From Ahaetulla prasina (lineage: Eukaryota > Chordata > Lepidosauria > Squamata > Colubridae): a stretch of 64,000 nucleotides of DNA. The translations under genes and the position numbers were made by a program. Positions 11,245-22,319 of this stretch are shown here, one piece after another. Numbering within the stretch: position 1 is the first letter of the stretch; every line of letters begins with the position of its first letter. The stretch covers positions 18,069,783 through 18,133,782 of the forward strand of contig NC_080542.1 of the NCBI RefSeq assembly GCF_028640845.1. Reading direction: 5' to 3'. The notes beneath the pieces are model-generated. The model was not told the origin of the DNA. It worked only from the letters and a program-made list of their open reading frames with translations, and did not search any database.

Positions 11245-12205
11245 CACTGATACAGTGATTGATTTCAGTTCCAGAGGTTTAGAGCAGTTGTGGCCAAGTG
11301 TTACTGCCATCTGAAAAAGGTTGAAGCATGATAGTCTAGAAGCTTGAGTATCACCCTGAATAGATAGACCTGGAAGGAAACATTACCAGATAATCTAATT
11401 CTACTTTATTGTAAAGCTACATTAACAGAATCTTGCAGTCTGAAAATACTTTTTTCTTCTCATCCCTTTTACAGTCCAAGAAACTAGGGAGGTTTTCTTC
11501 TGAGCCTTTTGCCTGACCCACATTCCTACTGTGGGCTATTCTTGACACTTATCTGACTGTTCCTTTGGCTTTCTCTGGTTGCCCAGCCTTGCAAGGCCAA
11601 TCCTAAATACCACTAATTGAGGCAGATATTATATTGATATCACTTCCATGGTTGCCATGGAATGACTACATTTTACCTTTGTTTCCCACTGAATGACTGA
11701 CAGCAGGAATGGAAAGAAGGAATGCTGTATGAAACATATCAGAAGCTAGAATGAATAGAAAGGGAATATGAGGAAAGAAGCAGCTTGAAACAAAGAGGGA
11801 AAGAATTATGTTACAAAATGTCATAAAAGTGTGTGGAAAATTACACTAGGAGAGCTGGTGCCTTTTTTTTTTTTGAATGAGGAATTTAATCATCCTCCTT
11901 TACTTTATTGCCATTGCACAAAATTAAATGCCCTCTTCAGTGCACATTTTAAATATAAAAAAATAAAACAGGAACACACATCCTTCACATTCTATACAAT
12001 AGAATTCAATATACTATTCTGGGATGGAAGCTGTTTTTCAGCCTATTTATCCTTGTTTTTATTAGCCAGATGGTAATAGTTCAAAAAAAGGGTGCCCAGG
12101 ATGAGATGAATCTTTAAGAATGTTTTGAATTTTCTTAAGGCAGCAGGAGCTATAAAGCTCTTCCAAAGAGGGGAGACAGCAATCAATGATCCTCTGGGCA
12201 ATGAC
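11245..12205. other. Gene-free stretch
   Basis: Unique-looking AT-rich DNA. The short ORFs have no recognisable domain and no splice support. Confidence 0.55.
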
Positions 12206-12210
12206 ATTAT

Positions 12211-12667
12211 TGTGACCCAGGCCCCAGTAGGTAGTAGGAAACTCAATGTCAAAACAAACAAACTTTATTCGAACAGCTGAGAATTACTTCATTCTCAGCG
12301 TATTTCAACTAAATTAAAACAAATTTCTCCCAACACAATTTTCTCAGTCCAATTTATCACCAACCTTGATCCAATTAGGCAAACTGCCGAAGTCCTTTCT
12401 TGGCAAAAGTTCAGAAGACACCGATACAAAATAAATGCAAGAAGACGAAGCTATCAATGTTGTTTTCTGGCAAAACCCAAAGACAGTTGCTGGTCTTTTA
12501 AACCTTATGGGAGGGGGCCAATCATCTCTTGGCCCTACTGCTGAGTTGTCCTCTTTGCTTGAGCTGCTCTTGCCTTCTGGCAGCTCTTCTCATATGTACT
12601 TTAGGAACAGGCTCCTCCTGTTCCTCTGCCACACTACTGTCAGTCTCTGGAGGCTCTGGAGTCTGCA
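12211..12667 (-). mobile_element. Probable solo LTR
   Basis: Read on the minus strand it has LTR order: TG start, a TATA-like TTTAAAAG after a GGCCCCCTCCC stretch, AATAAAG about 180 nt later, and an end in GGGTCACA. The plus-strand text begins TGTGACCCAGG, like the Gypsy LTR at 20755. No internal region is attached. I could not match a 5-bp target duplication, so the exact ends are uncertain. Confidence 0.55.
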
Positions 12668-12993
12668 CCTTGAAGGATTTGTTTGTGTTATTGTGATTTA
12701 TTGTCATTCCTATGTCATTTCTGTTTGTTTGTTTGTTTAATTTATTATATGTTATACTGCTTCCTATGTAGACTTCCAAGAATAATTTATCCTATTTTTC
12801 CACTCCTTGTAGACTTATTTTTAACATTATATTTTTTATAATATATTGTAATTGGTTGTATACAGGACTTTGTTTAGGGACAGTATAAATGTACAGTCAA
12901 TAAGCAAACAAATAAAGACTCATATGAATAAAACCAGGATAAAATCTAACAATATCAAGGATCAGTTGTTTCTTTAATACAGAAAGTCAGCAA

Positions 12994-13137
12994 CAGTGGT
13001 GGGTTGCTACTGGTTCGCACCGCATCAGGCGAACCAGTAGCGGCGGTGGCGGGAGGCTGTGCCCACCCACCTGGATACTTCTGTATGCAAGCGTGAGCAC
13101 ACACACACAAGTGAACCAGTAGCGATGGGATTTGTAA
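12994..13137 (+). mobile_element. hAT-type MITE
   Basis: It starts CAGTGGTGGGTTGCTACTGG and its other end carries GAACCAGTAGC. The flanks gtcagcaa and ctcagcaa (12986 and 13138) match at 7 of 8. Confidence 0.75.
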
Positions 13138-13424
13138 CTCAGCAACTTCTCCTGTTTCCTTGTCCTTGCCATTTTATATGCTTATATTCAATTTCTCTAT
13201 GACCACTTCCTTCTTCTCCGCAGCTTGACAGACACCAGGTTCCCCTATCTTTAGAGAAGTACCTTTTCATGAAGTTAACCTTTAGTTAAACTGCCAAAAA
13301 GCTTGAAAGAAATGGTTCTCTATTTGTTCTTGTGTAAGATCTAATGAGGTATCTAGACCTTTCTTCCTAGCCTTCTCATCATGCACTTTAGAATTTGGGA
13401 AGGGGGGAGAGACAGAATAACAGA

Positions 13425-13580
13425 ATAACAACGTTGGAAGGGACCTTGTAGGTCTTCTGTCCAATCCCCTGCTATATTATTTCAGACAAATTGTTGTCCA
13501 AACTCTTAAAAATCTCCAGTGATCAAGAACCCACAAATTCTGGAGGTAGGTTATTCCACTGATTAATTGTTCTGAGGAAG
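13425..13580 (-). mobile_element. CR1 3' fragment
   Basis: Reverse-strand CR1 tail (AACGTTGGAAGGGACCTTGTAGG) followed by the CTCCAGTGATCAAGAACCC block. Confidence 0.8.
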
Positions 13581-13788
13581 GAAGGAAGGAAGGACAGAAA
13601 GTTTACAAAAATCCTTTTTTTGCATCTTGTTTAAATAGGAAAAAATATATCAGGCAGGTTAAAGCTGATTCATGGCCAAAACATTAGGAATTTTTTACCA
13701 CAAACCTATAAAATAAATTAGTATTATTATTCCAAATTTGAAGTTGGAAAGATGAGGCTTAGGAATGAAATGTACAAAGCATTTGTAA

Positions 13789-13943
13789 CAGGGGTGGGTT
13801 CTACTTACCTTTATGTAAAGTATGCATCATGCCCGCGCGCTCTTCTGTGCATCCACAGAAGATTTTGATGACATTTGGGTCAGTGGCCGGAGCCTCCCAC
13901 CGGTTTTACTACCAGTTGTATAAAACTGGTAGTGAATTGGAGA
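13789..13943 (+). mobile_element. hAT-type MITE, 3' truncated
   Basis: It begins CAGGGGTGGGTTCTAC and carries ACCGGTTTTACTACCAG in the interior. The far end meets a LINE at about 13944. Confidence 0.6.
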
Positions 13944-14835
13944 CCCTTTAAAAAGACCTTGACTTTGTGTCACAATGGTCAAAAATTTGGCAACTCCAAA
14001 TCTCAACCAGCAAATGCTCTGTCTTACACATTGGAAAAAAGAATCAGAACACTAAATACAAGTTTGAAGGACATTACCTTGTAGATGACCCCCACCCCGT
14101 CAAAGATCTTGGAGTTTTCATATCAAACGATCTAAGTGCCAAAGCCCACTGCAACTACATCGCAAAAAAGGCTTTAAGAGTTGTAAACCTAATCTTGCGT
14201 ACCTTCTTCTCCAGAAAGATTACACTACTAACCAGAGGATACAAAACATTTGCTAGACTAATTCTCGAATACAGCTCGCCTGTCTGGAACCCACACTTCA
14301 TTTCGGACATTTATACAATTGAACGTGTTCAGAAATATTTTACAAGAAGAGTTCTCCACTCCTCTGATCACAACAAAATACCTTATGCCACCAGACTTGA
14401 AATCCTGGGTTTAGAAAATTTAAAACTCCACCGGCTTTGGCATGACCTGAGTATAACTCATAAAATCATCTGCTACAATGTCCTTCCTGTTCCTTCCTAC
14501 TTCATCTTCAGTCACAACAATACACAAGCACACAATAGATTTAAGCTTAATGTGAACCGCTCCAATCTTGATTGTAGAAAATATGACTTCAGTAACAGAT
14601 TGTTAATGCCTGGAATGCACTACCTGTCTCTGTGGTCTCTTCCCAAAATCCCCAAAGCTTTAACCAAAGATTATCTACTATTGACCTCACCCCATTCCTA
14701 AGAGATCTGTAAGGGGTGTGCATAAGAGCACCAGCGTACCTACCGTTCCTGTTCTAATGTTTTCTTTGATTGTATCCAATTCGTATGGTTATTCGTATGG
14801 CTTATACTTATATATACTGTTGTGTTTGACAAATA
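13944..14835 (+). mobile_element. Jockey-superfamily LINE (RT C-terminal half and 3' end)
   Basis: An uninterrupted 244-aa reading (13967-14701) has WSKIWQLQISTSKC, VKDLGVFISNDL, ILEYSSPVWNP and IERVQKYFTRRV in order. That is the region downstream of the RT active site in CR1/L2/Rex-like LINEs. The element ends at TTGTGTTTGAC followed by AAATAAATA repeats. It is 5'-truncated, so the YADD core is absent. A longer sister copy with the active-site region lies at 40300-41745. Confidence 0.88.
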
Positions 14836-15421
14836 AATAAATAAAAAAAATAAAATTCATTCTCCAACCGTTTACATGGTGTGAAAAAAGCCAATTGTGG
14901 CTGATGACACAAATAGAAACCTTTCATCAGTGCATGCTGGATGTAATATGATATGGGCAAAAATAGCCTTGTATTTACAAGTTGAGCTGCCTTTGAAAAA
15001 TGATCCTGAAACTTCAATTGGCAGAACTGAAAACAAGGCAGAGAGCCAACTAACCACTGAATCAATGTTGATTCAGTGGTTTTCCACTGGAATTGGCTGT
15101 CAGTCCATTTCTAGGAACATCTCAAATCACTGGTATTAAATCTGTAAAATGATTATCTTAAGAAATTGAGGCCTGGACTACTGTACAATTTACTTGTTCG
15201 CAACAATCTTCAGCTGTAGACCATTTCCAAGCATTTAGGCATACAAAGCAGGGGATCCCTTGATAAAGGTCAGCTTCATAGCATTCATATTCATCCTGGG
15301 CACCTATATTGAGTAAAAAATCTTAATTATTTTTTAAATTATTCCACTGACAGACTTCTCATTTCTCCAGGCATTTTGGTGCTATACAATGCAGATGTCC
15401 TGCTAATTCTATTGAACGTAT

Positions 15422-15470
<49 letters not shown>
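15422..15470. repeat. (TATC)n microsatellite
   Basis: About twelve TATC units at the tail of a reverse-strand LINE. Confidence 0.95.
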
Positions 15471-15935
15471 ATCTATTTATTTATTTTGTCATAACAGTAT
15501 ATATAAGCATAAGCATGAAATAACTATACAATATATAAGCATATATATGAGTATGAGTATGTAATAATTATATTAATTGGATATAATGAAAGTAAACAAT
15601 AGGACAGGAATGGTAGGCACTCTTGTGCTCTTATGCACGCCCCTTACAGACCTCTTAGGAATGGAGTGAGGTCAATAGTAGACAGTTTTTGGTTGAAGCT
15701 TTGGGGATTTTGGGAAGAGACATAAGAGTCAGGTAGTTTATTCCAGGCATTAACAACTCTGTTACTGAAGTCATATTTTCTGCAATTAAGATTGGAGCGG
15801 TTAACATTAAGCTTAAATCTATTGTGTGCTTGTGTATTGTTGTGACTGAAGCTGATTAGTCTTCGACAGAAAGGACATTGTAATAGATGATTCTATGAGT
15901 TATACTCAGGTCATGTCGAAGGCGGCGGAGTATTA
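15470..15935 (-). mobile_element. Jockey-superfamily LINE 3' end, inverted
   Basis: Reverse complement of the 3' portion of 13944-14835 (shared CTTATGCACGCCCCTTACAG, AGGTCAATAGTAGACAG, GGGATTTTGGGAAGAG). The tail abuts the TATC array. No open frame remains. Confidence 0.82.
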
Positions 15936-16997
15936 GCTGTATTTCTTAATGCTCCTTATTTTTCCATTAACTTATGCTGTTATATTGCTAAGTTTTCGGT
16001 AGTGCATTTCTCTTGCTTTTATATTCCAGGAATTTGATCAGAAGATGCTCAAGTGTGGAAGATAGGATCCATACCAGCTTTGCAATGAAGACGCTTGAAA
16101 TATAAAGAAGAGGTGTAGATGAGTGCCATTACCACTAGGAGGTGCTGTTCATTAAGGAAATTCACATTTGTAAAGGTGGTGGTGAATATTTCCAATATAT
16201 ATTTTTAACAGTACCGACCATCTGAAATGTAGAAGCCAACATGGAATATTAAAAGATATTTAGCCCTTCCTTTGGGGCAGTATGTAAGTGTAAGTGCTAT
16301 TGCTATCTGCTGTTTAACCTAATCTATTTTCCTTCCTTCCTCCCTCCCTCCCACCCCCCCTTCTCCTCCTCTTTTCTGTCTTCAAACAAGCTATGAATCA
16401 TAGATTCCTCTCCTCCCTCCCATATCCTTTCAAGACAATCCTGTGAAATAAGACACGTTTGGCAGAGAAATAGATTAATTTGTTAAAGAGTCAATAGGAG
16501 GTAAGGATTTTCCCATGACTCACTAAACAAAGTTTGGTGTATTGTGTCTTCCCCAACACACCAAACTAAACAAAGTTCTACCACGTTTTCCACATCCTCA
16601 AATAGGACATTGCTTATTGCAGAGAAATAAAAACACATTTTTAAATTGATGCTAGAGAAATGATCCAATATTTAATGTTCAGCCTTGTATATTCAAGTAT
16701 ATTTGAGTTGGCACAGCCATAAAAAGAGAAGTAGATTCAGTTGTGCCCCTGTAGCAACTTTTGGCTGAATGAAGTCTAATGGAGTCAGATTCAATAAGAT
16801 AACTTGCTTTTGCTCATGTAAAAAATCAGTTCTATGGACCTTAAGAGAATTATGCCATGGCTGAAAATGGTAGAATCTAGAAGTTGGATTTAATTCTTGT
16901 TTTAGAAACACTGTTTCATTCTTTGCTCTTCCTCCTTTTTTTCCTTCTCCTTCCTGCTATCTCTTTACTGTCCTTCCTTCTTCCACTCAAGAGTTAG
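15936..16997. other. Gene-free stretch
   Basis: Unique-looking sequence with a CT-rich tract near 16330-16375. No credible coding region is seen. Confidence 0.55.
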
Positions 16998-17390
16998 TAC
17001 AGGTAGTGCTTGACTTACAACAACAAATGAGCCCAAAAGTTGCTAAGTGAGACATTTGTTAAATGAGTTTGCCTCATTTTATGACCTTTCTTGCCACATG
17101 TGTTAAGTAAATCATTGCAGTCGTTAAGTCAGTAACACAGTTGTTAAGTGGTTTCCCCATTGACTTTACTTGTCAGAAAGTTGCAAAAGGTGATCACATG
17201 ACCCCGGGACACTGCAACTGTCATAAATGCGAGTCAGTACCCAAGCATCTGAATTTTTAATCACATGACCCTGCGGATGCTGCAATGGTCATAAGTGTGA
17301 AAAACTGTCATAGTTTTTTTTAATGCTGTTGTAACTTTGAAGATCACTAAATGAACTGTTTTAAGTCAAGAACTACCTGTACAGTCAATA
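16998..17390 (+). repeat. Diffuse interspersed repeat
   Basis: Same family as 2950-3970 and 63395-64000, recognisable by CTTGACTTACAACA near the start, ACATGACCC blocks and AAGTCAAGAACTACCTG at the end. The class is not known to me. Confidence 0.65.
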
Positions 17391-17494
17391 GTACTAACTT
17401 GCTGTGAGAATGAGAGTCAGTAGGTGCCATCTTAGCTTGATTTTACATAAACCCCAATTCTATTCCCTTCAGAGATTTCTCCAGCTATCTAGAT

Positions 17495-17842
17495 AAAAAT
17501 GAAAAGAAGGACTAGGGTGACATGAGAAGCAGTTTTCCAATATCTCAGGGGCAGCCACAAAGAAGAGAGAGTCAAACTATTCTCCAAAGCACCTGAGGGT
17601 AGAACAAGAAGCAATGGGTGGAAACTAATCAAGGAGAGAAGCAACCTAGAACTAAGGAGACGTTTTCTGACAGAACAATTAATCAGTGGAATAACTTGCC
17701 TCCAGAAGTTGTAAATGCTCCAACACTTTTAAAGAAGAAATTGGATAACCATTTGTCTGAAATGGTATAGGATTTTCTGTCCCAGCAGGGGTTGGACTAG
17801 AAGACCTCCAAGGACCCTTCCAACTCTGTTATTCTGTTATCT
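17495..17842 (+). mobile_element. CR1 3' fragment
   Basis: Standard CR1 3' text (CAGGGGCAGCCACAAAG, GGAGAGAAGCAACCTAGAAC, TAGAAGACCTCCAAGG) ending CCAACTCTGTTATTCTGTTA. Confidence 0.85.
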
Positions 17843-18070
17843 TCTTTCCAACTTTTTAGTTGGCCACAAGAACACCATCTGATGTGTTCACTCTTGTGAG
17901 ACCACTAAAAGACACCACCTTTAACTGAAGCACAAAAAAGGAGAGATGCCCTGCATGAAATGATAGTTGGAAGTGATGGGGAAGATATTCCAAGATATTC
18001 AGAGATATGCCTCTGAACAACTTTATTGAATCTGAACCACTTCTTTGAAAAAAACAACATTAATCCTCCA

Positions 18071-18172
<102 letters not shown>

Positions 18173-18783
18173 ATATATAACTTTGGAAGACAGATAGATC
18201 ACTTCTGGCAGCTTTTGAAATTTTTACTGAAATATTATTAATTTCCATGTAATAAATCATGTCCAATAGCTGGTATTGAGTTGTTTAGACTTGTCACTAA
18301 GAGATAAACTTTGGAAACTGCAAGAACAAATTGTATGTCCTATTTTTTGTATTTGTTTTCCTGCTCTAAACATTATTCCCCAATTTGGCTCAAAGTTTAA
18401 ACAAACGCAACATTGTAGTCAAGCCAAGAGATCAACAGTTATGTTTGTTTAGGTAGAGTCTTTCTAGAAATGCCGAATTGAAAAAATAAAAGACTCCCTG
18501 GGGAAGAATAGTCTATCTTTCTCTCTCCAATCCAGAATCTATTTTTTTTCTCCATTAAATGGTCATTAGTACATCAATGAGACATGGTCATTGATGCTAA
18601 TAACCAGATGACTGCAAGGAATATAAATTCTTCAATTTCCCACCAGTCAGTTAGAACCTTTTTCGTTTTCTTTCCAAGAACCTTCTTCAATGAGAAAATA
18701 CATATTTTTGAGGGGGGGGGGGGGAAACAAGAAAGTCCCATTGCCTTTTGAAAAAGCACTTTTGGGACAATCATGACCTAGAC

Positions 18784-19562
18784 CAGTGGTCACCAACTGG
18801 TGGTCCATAGACCACTGGTGGTCCACAAGAAAATTTTGGTGGTCCGCAGAAAAATTATTTGCATTTTTTTTATATTGCACTAAATCAGGGGTCCTCAAAC
18901 TACGGCCCCTGGGCCGGATATTTGCAATGAACATTTCTGTTGCTGCAGAGAATTTCCCCCTTCAGGGTCTTTTTGTGTGGGTCGGAGGGGGGTAGAAATT
19001 CCGACTCGGGGTCTGCTTCAGCCTCCTGATGTGTGCTTTGGGCAAAGGCTGAAGGGAAGTGCCGCTGGTGGCAAAGAGCTCGAGGGCCTCGTTCCAGTGG
19101 GACTGCATCATGGCCTGGAACTGGTTGACCATCTCAGCCCACTGATCCTCCAGGTGCCGGTACCTGGCTTTGCATTCCCACAGGTCTTTTCTCTGCTTGG
19201 AAAGCCTATGCTCCTAGTCCTCAGTGAGGTGCTTCTGCTTAGCCTCCTTTGAAGTCAGATCCAATATGAACTGTTTTGCCAACTCTTTCCCATGGTGGCT
19301 GCTTAGCTCCAGCAACTGCTTCCTGTTGGGGCCCTAGGGAGCCCGGGCGGGCAGGCGAGGAGGGGCTGGGAGGGGAGGGGCGAGTAGAGGCAGGCAAGGT
19401 GCCCCTCAATGTGAGTGACATTGAGTTGGCCACGCCCATCAGTCATATGACCACCTAGCCACACCCACCCAGCCAGTCATTAGGCAGATCATATTAGTGG
19501 TCCATGGGATTTAAAATTATGAATTTAGTGGTCCCTGAGATCTGAAAGTTTGGGGACCTCTG
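18784..19562. mobile_element. Composite hAT-like element with captured coiled-coil sequence, copy 1
   Basis: The outer ends are inverted: CAGTGGTCACCAACT at the left and AGTTTGGGGACCTCTG at the right. This is the CAGxGGTC...CTG form of hAT (Charlie-like) ends. A second hAT-like start (CAGGGGTCCTCAAACT) lies inside at about 18887, so it is a nest. On the minus strand the interior (about 19330 down to 18990) reads a heptad-like, charged peptide (KELAKQ, HRLSKQRKDL, CKARYRHLE, AEMV, FQAMMQSHWNEALELF) with one in-frame TAG shared with copy 2 at 57992. It does not look like transposase, so it may be captured host exon sequence. Confidence 0.65.
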
Positions 19563-19653
19563 ACCTCTAGATGATTGAGAATGTCCACAGACAAGTTGGA
19601 ATTCCACATATCACATAGTTGCCCAGCTTGAGATACAGGGGGTTGAATTAGAA

Positions 19654-19953
19654 CAGGGGTGTTGAATTCAGGGATGCTTAAATCTGGCCTGCGGGGCTGG
19701 CCTGGAAATGTCAAAGGATTAGCCCGCGGTGCTATGGCGGCTAAAATGGGCCAAGTGCAATTCCCCCCGTGCCTCAATGGCCCCAAACCAGCCCCAAAAC
19801 AGGCTGGAAATGGGTCATGTGGCCTGTTTTCGGCCAGCAAAGTGCTGTAGGAGGCATCCATCTTGCCCACTCCCCACTCCCGCCACTATTGGCACATGGA
19901 GGAGAGCTACAATGCTGATCCTGTCCACAAAGAAATCTAGTTTGACACCCCTG
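19654..19953 (+). mobile_element. hAT-type MITE
   Basis: Starts CAGGGGTGTTGAATTC and ends AGTTTGACACCCCTG, an inverted pair. Same end family as 57528-57867, which has a perfect 8-bp target duplication. Confidence 0.75.
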
Positions 19954-20169
19954 GATGAGAAGATCTCCAAGTTCCCTTCCAACTCTGTTATTCTGTTACA
20001 CGGGATCCTATCTTGAGAAGGGACTTGGACTAGATGATTTCTATGATCATTTCCAACTCTATGATTCCATAATAAATAAAACCAAATCAGAATTATTTTC
20101 TATTTTAACTCCATCTATTACTTTTGAAGAATGCAGCCCCCTCCAACATTCCATTCAAAAGTGAAGGAG

Positions 20170-20640
20170 GGGGGACTTCCCATAGTAGTCTTTATGGAGT
20201 GCAGAGAGTGAGCAACAAATATGATTAGGGGACTGGAGACTAAAACATATGAAGAATGGTTGCAGGAACTCGGTATGCCTATTTCAATGAAAAGAAGGAC
20301 TAGGGGAGACATGATAGCAGTGTTCTAATATCTCAGGGGTTGCCACAAAGAAGAGGGAGTCAAACTATTCTGCAAAGCATCTGAGGGTAGAACAAGAAGC
20401 AATGGGTGGAAACTAATCAAGAAGAGAAGCAACTTAGAACTAAGGAGAAATTTCCTGACAGTTACAACAATCAATAAGTGGAACAACTTGCCTCCAGAAA
20501 TTGTGAATGCTCCAACACTGGAAATCTTTAAGAAAATGTTGGATACCCATTTGTCTGAAGAACTGTAGGGTTTCCTGCCTGGGCAGGGGGTTGAACTAGA
20601 AGACCTCCAAGGTCCCTTCCAACTCTGTTATTACATTATA
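20170..20640 (+). mobile_element. CR1 3' fragment
   Basis: CR1 text from GGAGTGCAGAGAG through the tail CCTTCCAACTCTGTTATTAC. A shorter CR1/hAT scrap lies just upstream at 19955-20060. Confidence 0.85.
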
Positions 20641-20754
20641 TGTTATATTTGTAGGTTAATAAAAACAGCATAGGCCAGTGCACATGCGTGCAGCAGCCAG
20701 CTGCTTTTCCAGGTTCCATCACGTGCATGCATGCCAGACTAGCTGTAACCTGGA

Positions 20755-21300
20755 TGTTGTGACCCAGGTTCCTGGACCCAGACTCCTGGACTCGGATGAT
20801 TCAGAAAATGAGGGAGAAGACCTGGCAAGCCCTGCTTCTCTTGAGCCCTCTCCCTCCCTGGCACCCACTCAAAGGGAGGGGCCGGCAAGGCCTGATTCTC
20901 CCGGGCCTTCTTCTGATTTGGCAACGCCCCAAGAACAGTTTTGGAGGGACGCAAGATTACGAAGGCTTAATCGGCGTGCGCAGCAGCGGAAGAGTTGGGA
21001 CAAAGCCAAGTCATAATTGTCATGCAGTGACATCTGCAGAGACTATAAATAGGAGGCGGGACTTCCTGGTTTTTTGTCTTGGACAAAGCAATGAATTTGG
21101 CGCGAGCTAATTCATGGAGAGAAGAATATATTCGTGAGTAATTCTGGCCTTATCTATAATTTCCTCGTTATCTCCAGAAACTTGGCAGGCCCGTGGGTAG
21201 ACGTGGCCAGGACATGTATCTATGTAAATAAAAGGGAAAAAAAAAGGAAGGCCTCTGACGGACTCTTTGCTGGGAGTATTGGGGGAAGGGAAACAGAACA
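20755..21300 (+). repeat. 5' LTR of the Gypsy element
   Basis: 546 bp. TATAAAT at 21044-21050 is followed about 30 nt later by GTCTTGGACAAAG (21076-21088), the expected transcript start. It is the direct partner of 25463-26008. Confidence 0.95.
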
Positions 21301-21313
21301 TTTTGTCCAAGAC
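21301..21313 (+). promoter_or_regulatory. Self-priming primer-binding site
   Basis: The 13 bases just after the 5' LTR are complementary to 21076-21088, the predicted first bases of the transcript, at 12 of 13 positions. There is no TGG-type tRNA primer site. In Tf1/sushi elements the mRNA 5' end folds back to prime reverse transcription, and this matches that arrangement. Confidence 0.75.
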
Positions 21314-21338
21314 CTGACTAAAACATCTTCCACCAAAG

Positions 21339-22295
21339 ATGGAACAGCAGCAGGTACAGCAGCAGTTAGAGCAGCTACAAGCAGCTAATCAACAGCTCCA
21401 GCAGCAAGTGGCTCACTTGGCAGGCCAACTTGCTGCCAGGAATGTGCCTGCAGCCCCCCCCCATCCTCCCACTCCTCCTCCTCGCCGCAAGTGCCCGATA
21501 ACCGTGCCGGATAAGTTTTCTGGGCAGCCTGAGATGTTCCCGACCTTCTTGGGACAGTGCCAGCTCTACATGGCTATGAGGCCAGAGGATTTCCCAGACA
21601 ACCGGGCTAAGGTGGCCTTCGTGATTAACCTTCTTTCCGGCTCGGCTGCTCGATGGGCCACGCCCCTCTTGCTCCAGGACAGCCCCCTGCTGGCGGACCA
21701 ACAGCGTTTTTGGCAGCACCTACGCACCATGTATGAGGACCCCGTTCGAATGCTGACGGCAACCAGGCGCCTTAAGGAACTCCGTCAAGGGAAACGCCCC
21801 CTGCAGGAGTACATCGCCGAATTTCGTCTTTTGTGCCAGGACTCTGACTGGAATGATGCAGCGCTGGTGGGCGCGTTCAGGAGGGACTCTCAGAGGAATT
21901 GCAAGACGAGCTGGCCCGCGTGGGCGCGCGGACCCTCGACAACTTGGTGCCTTTGTCTCCGCCTCGATGCCCGTCTGCAACGGCGACCGTCCCGTCGCAC
22001 CCCGGGACCCTCCGTCGACATCTGCACCCCACTTCCTGCACCACCAGCACCCAGGGTCGCCCCACGTTTTGTAACCGCTGCGGAAGAGCCCATGGAGTTG
22101 GGAGCGGCCAGACCTCGCCTAACAGCCCAGGAGCGGAACCGGAGGCGCCAAGGGGGATTGTGCCTGTACTGTGGGGAGCCCGGCCACTTCGCCGCTTCTT
22201 GCCCCAGAAAGCGAAGTGGGGCACGCACGCCGGTCCCCGAATCACAGCGTGACCAATCGGGAAACGGAGCAGGCCCGACCTCGGGGAAACCCTAG
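21339..22295 (+). pseudogene. gag of the Gypsy element (frameshifted)
   Basis: It opens with a Gln-rich coiled coil (residues 1-35) and a Pro-rich linker, then the capsid-like region containing FPDNRAKVAFVINLLSG and LRQGKRPLQEYIAEFRLL. Near residue 185 (about 21890) the reading leaves the expected frame and returns before the CCHC zinc knuckle (CLYCGEPGHFAASC, about 22160-22200). The capsid C-terminus is therefore scrambled. In life this would be the structural protein packaging the element RNA. The start ATG follows the LTR and priming site by 26 nt. Confidence 0.85.
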
Positions 22296-22319
22296 GTCGG
22301 GCACGTACTAAGCCCCCAC

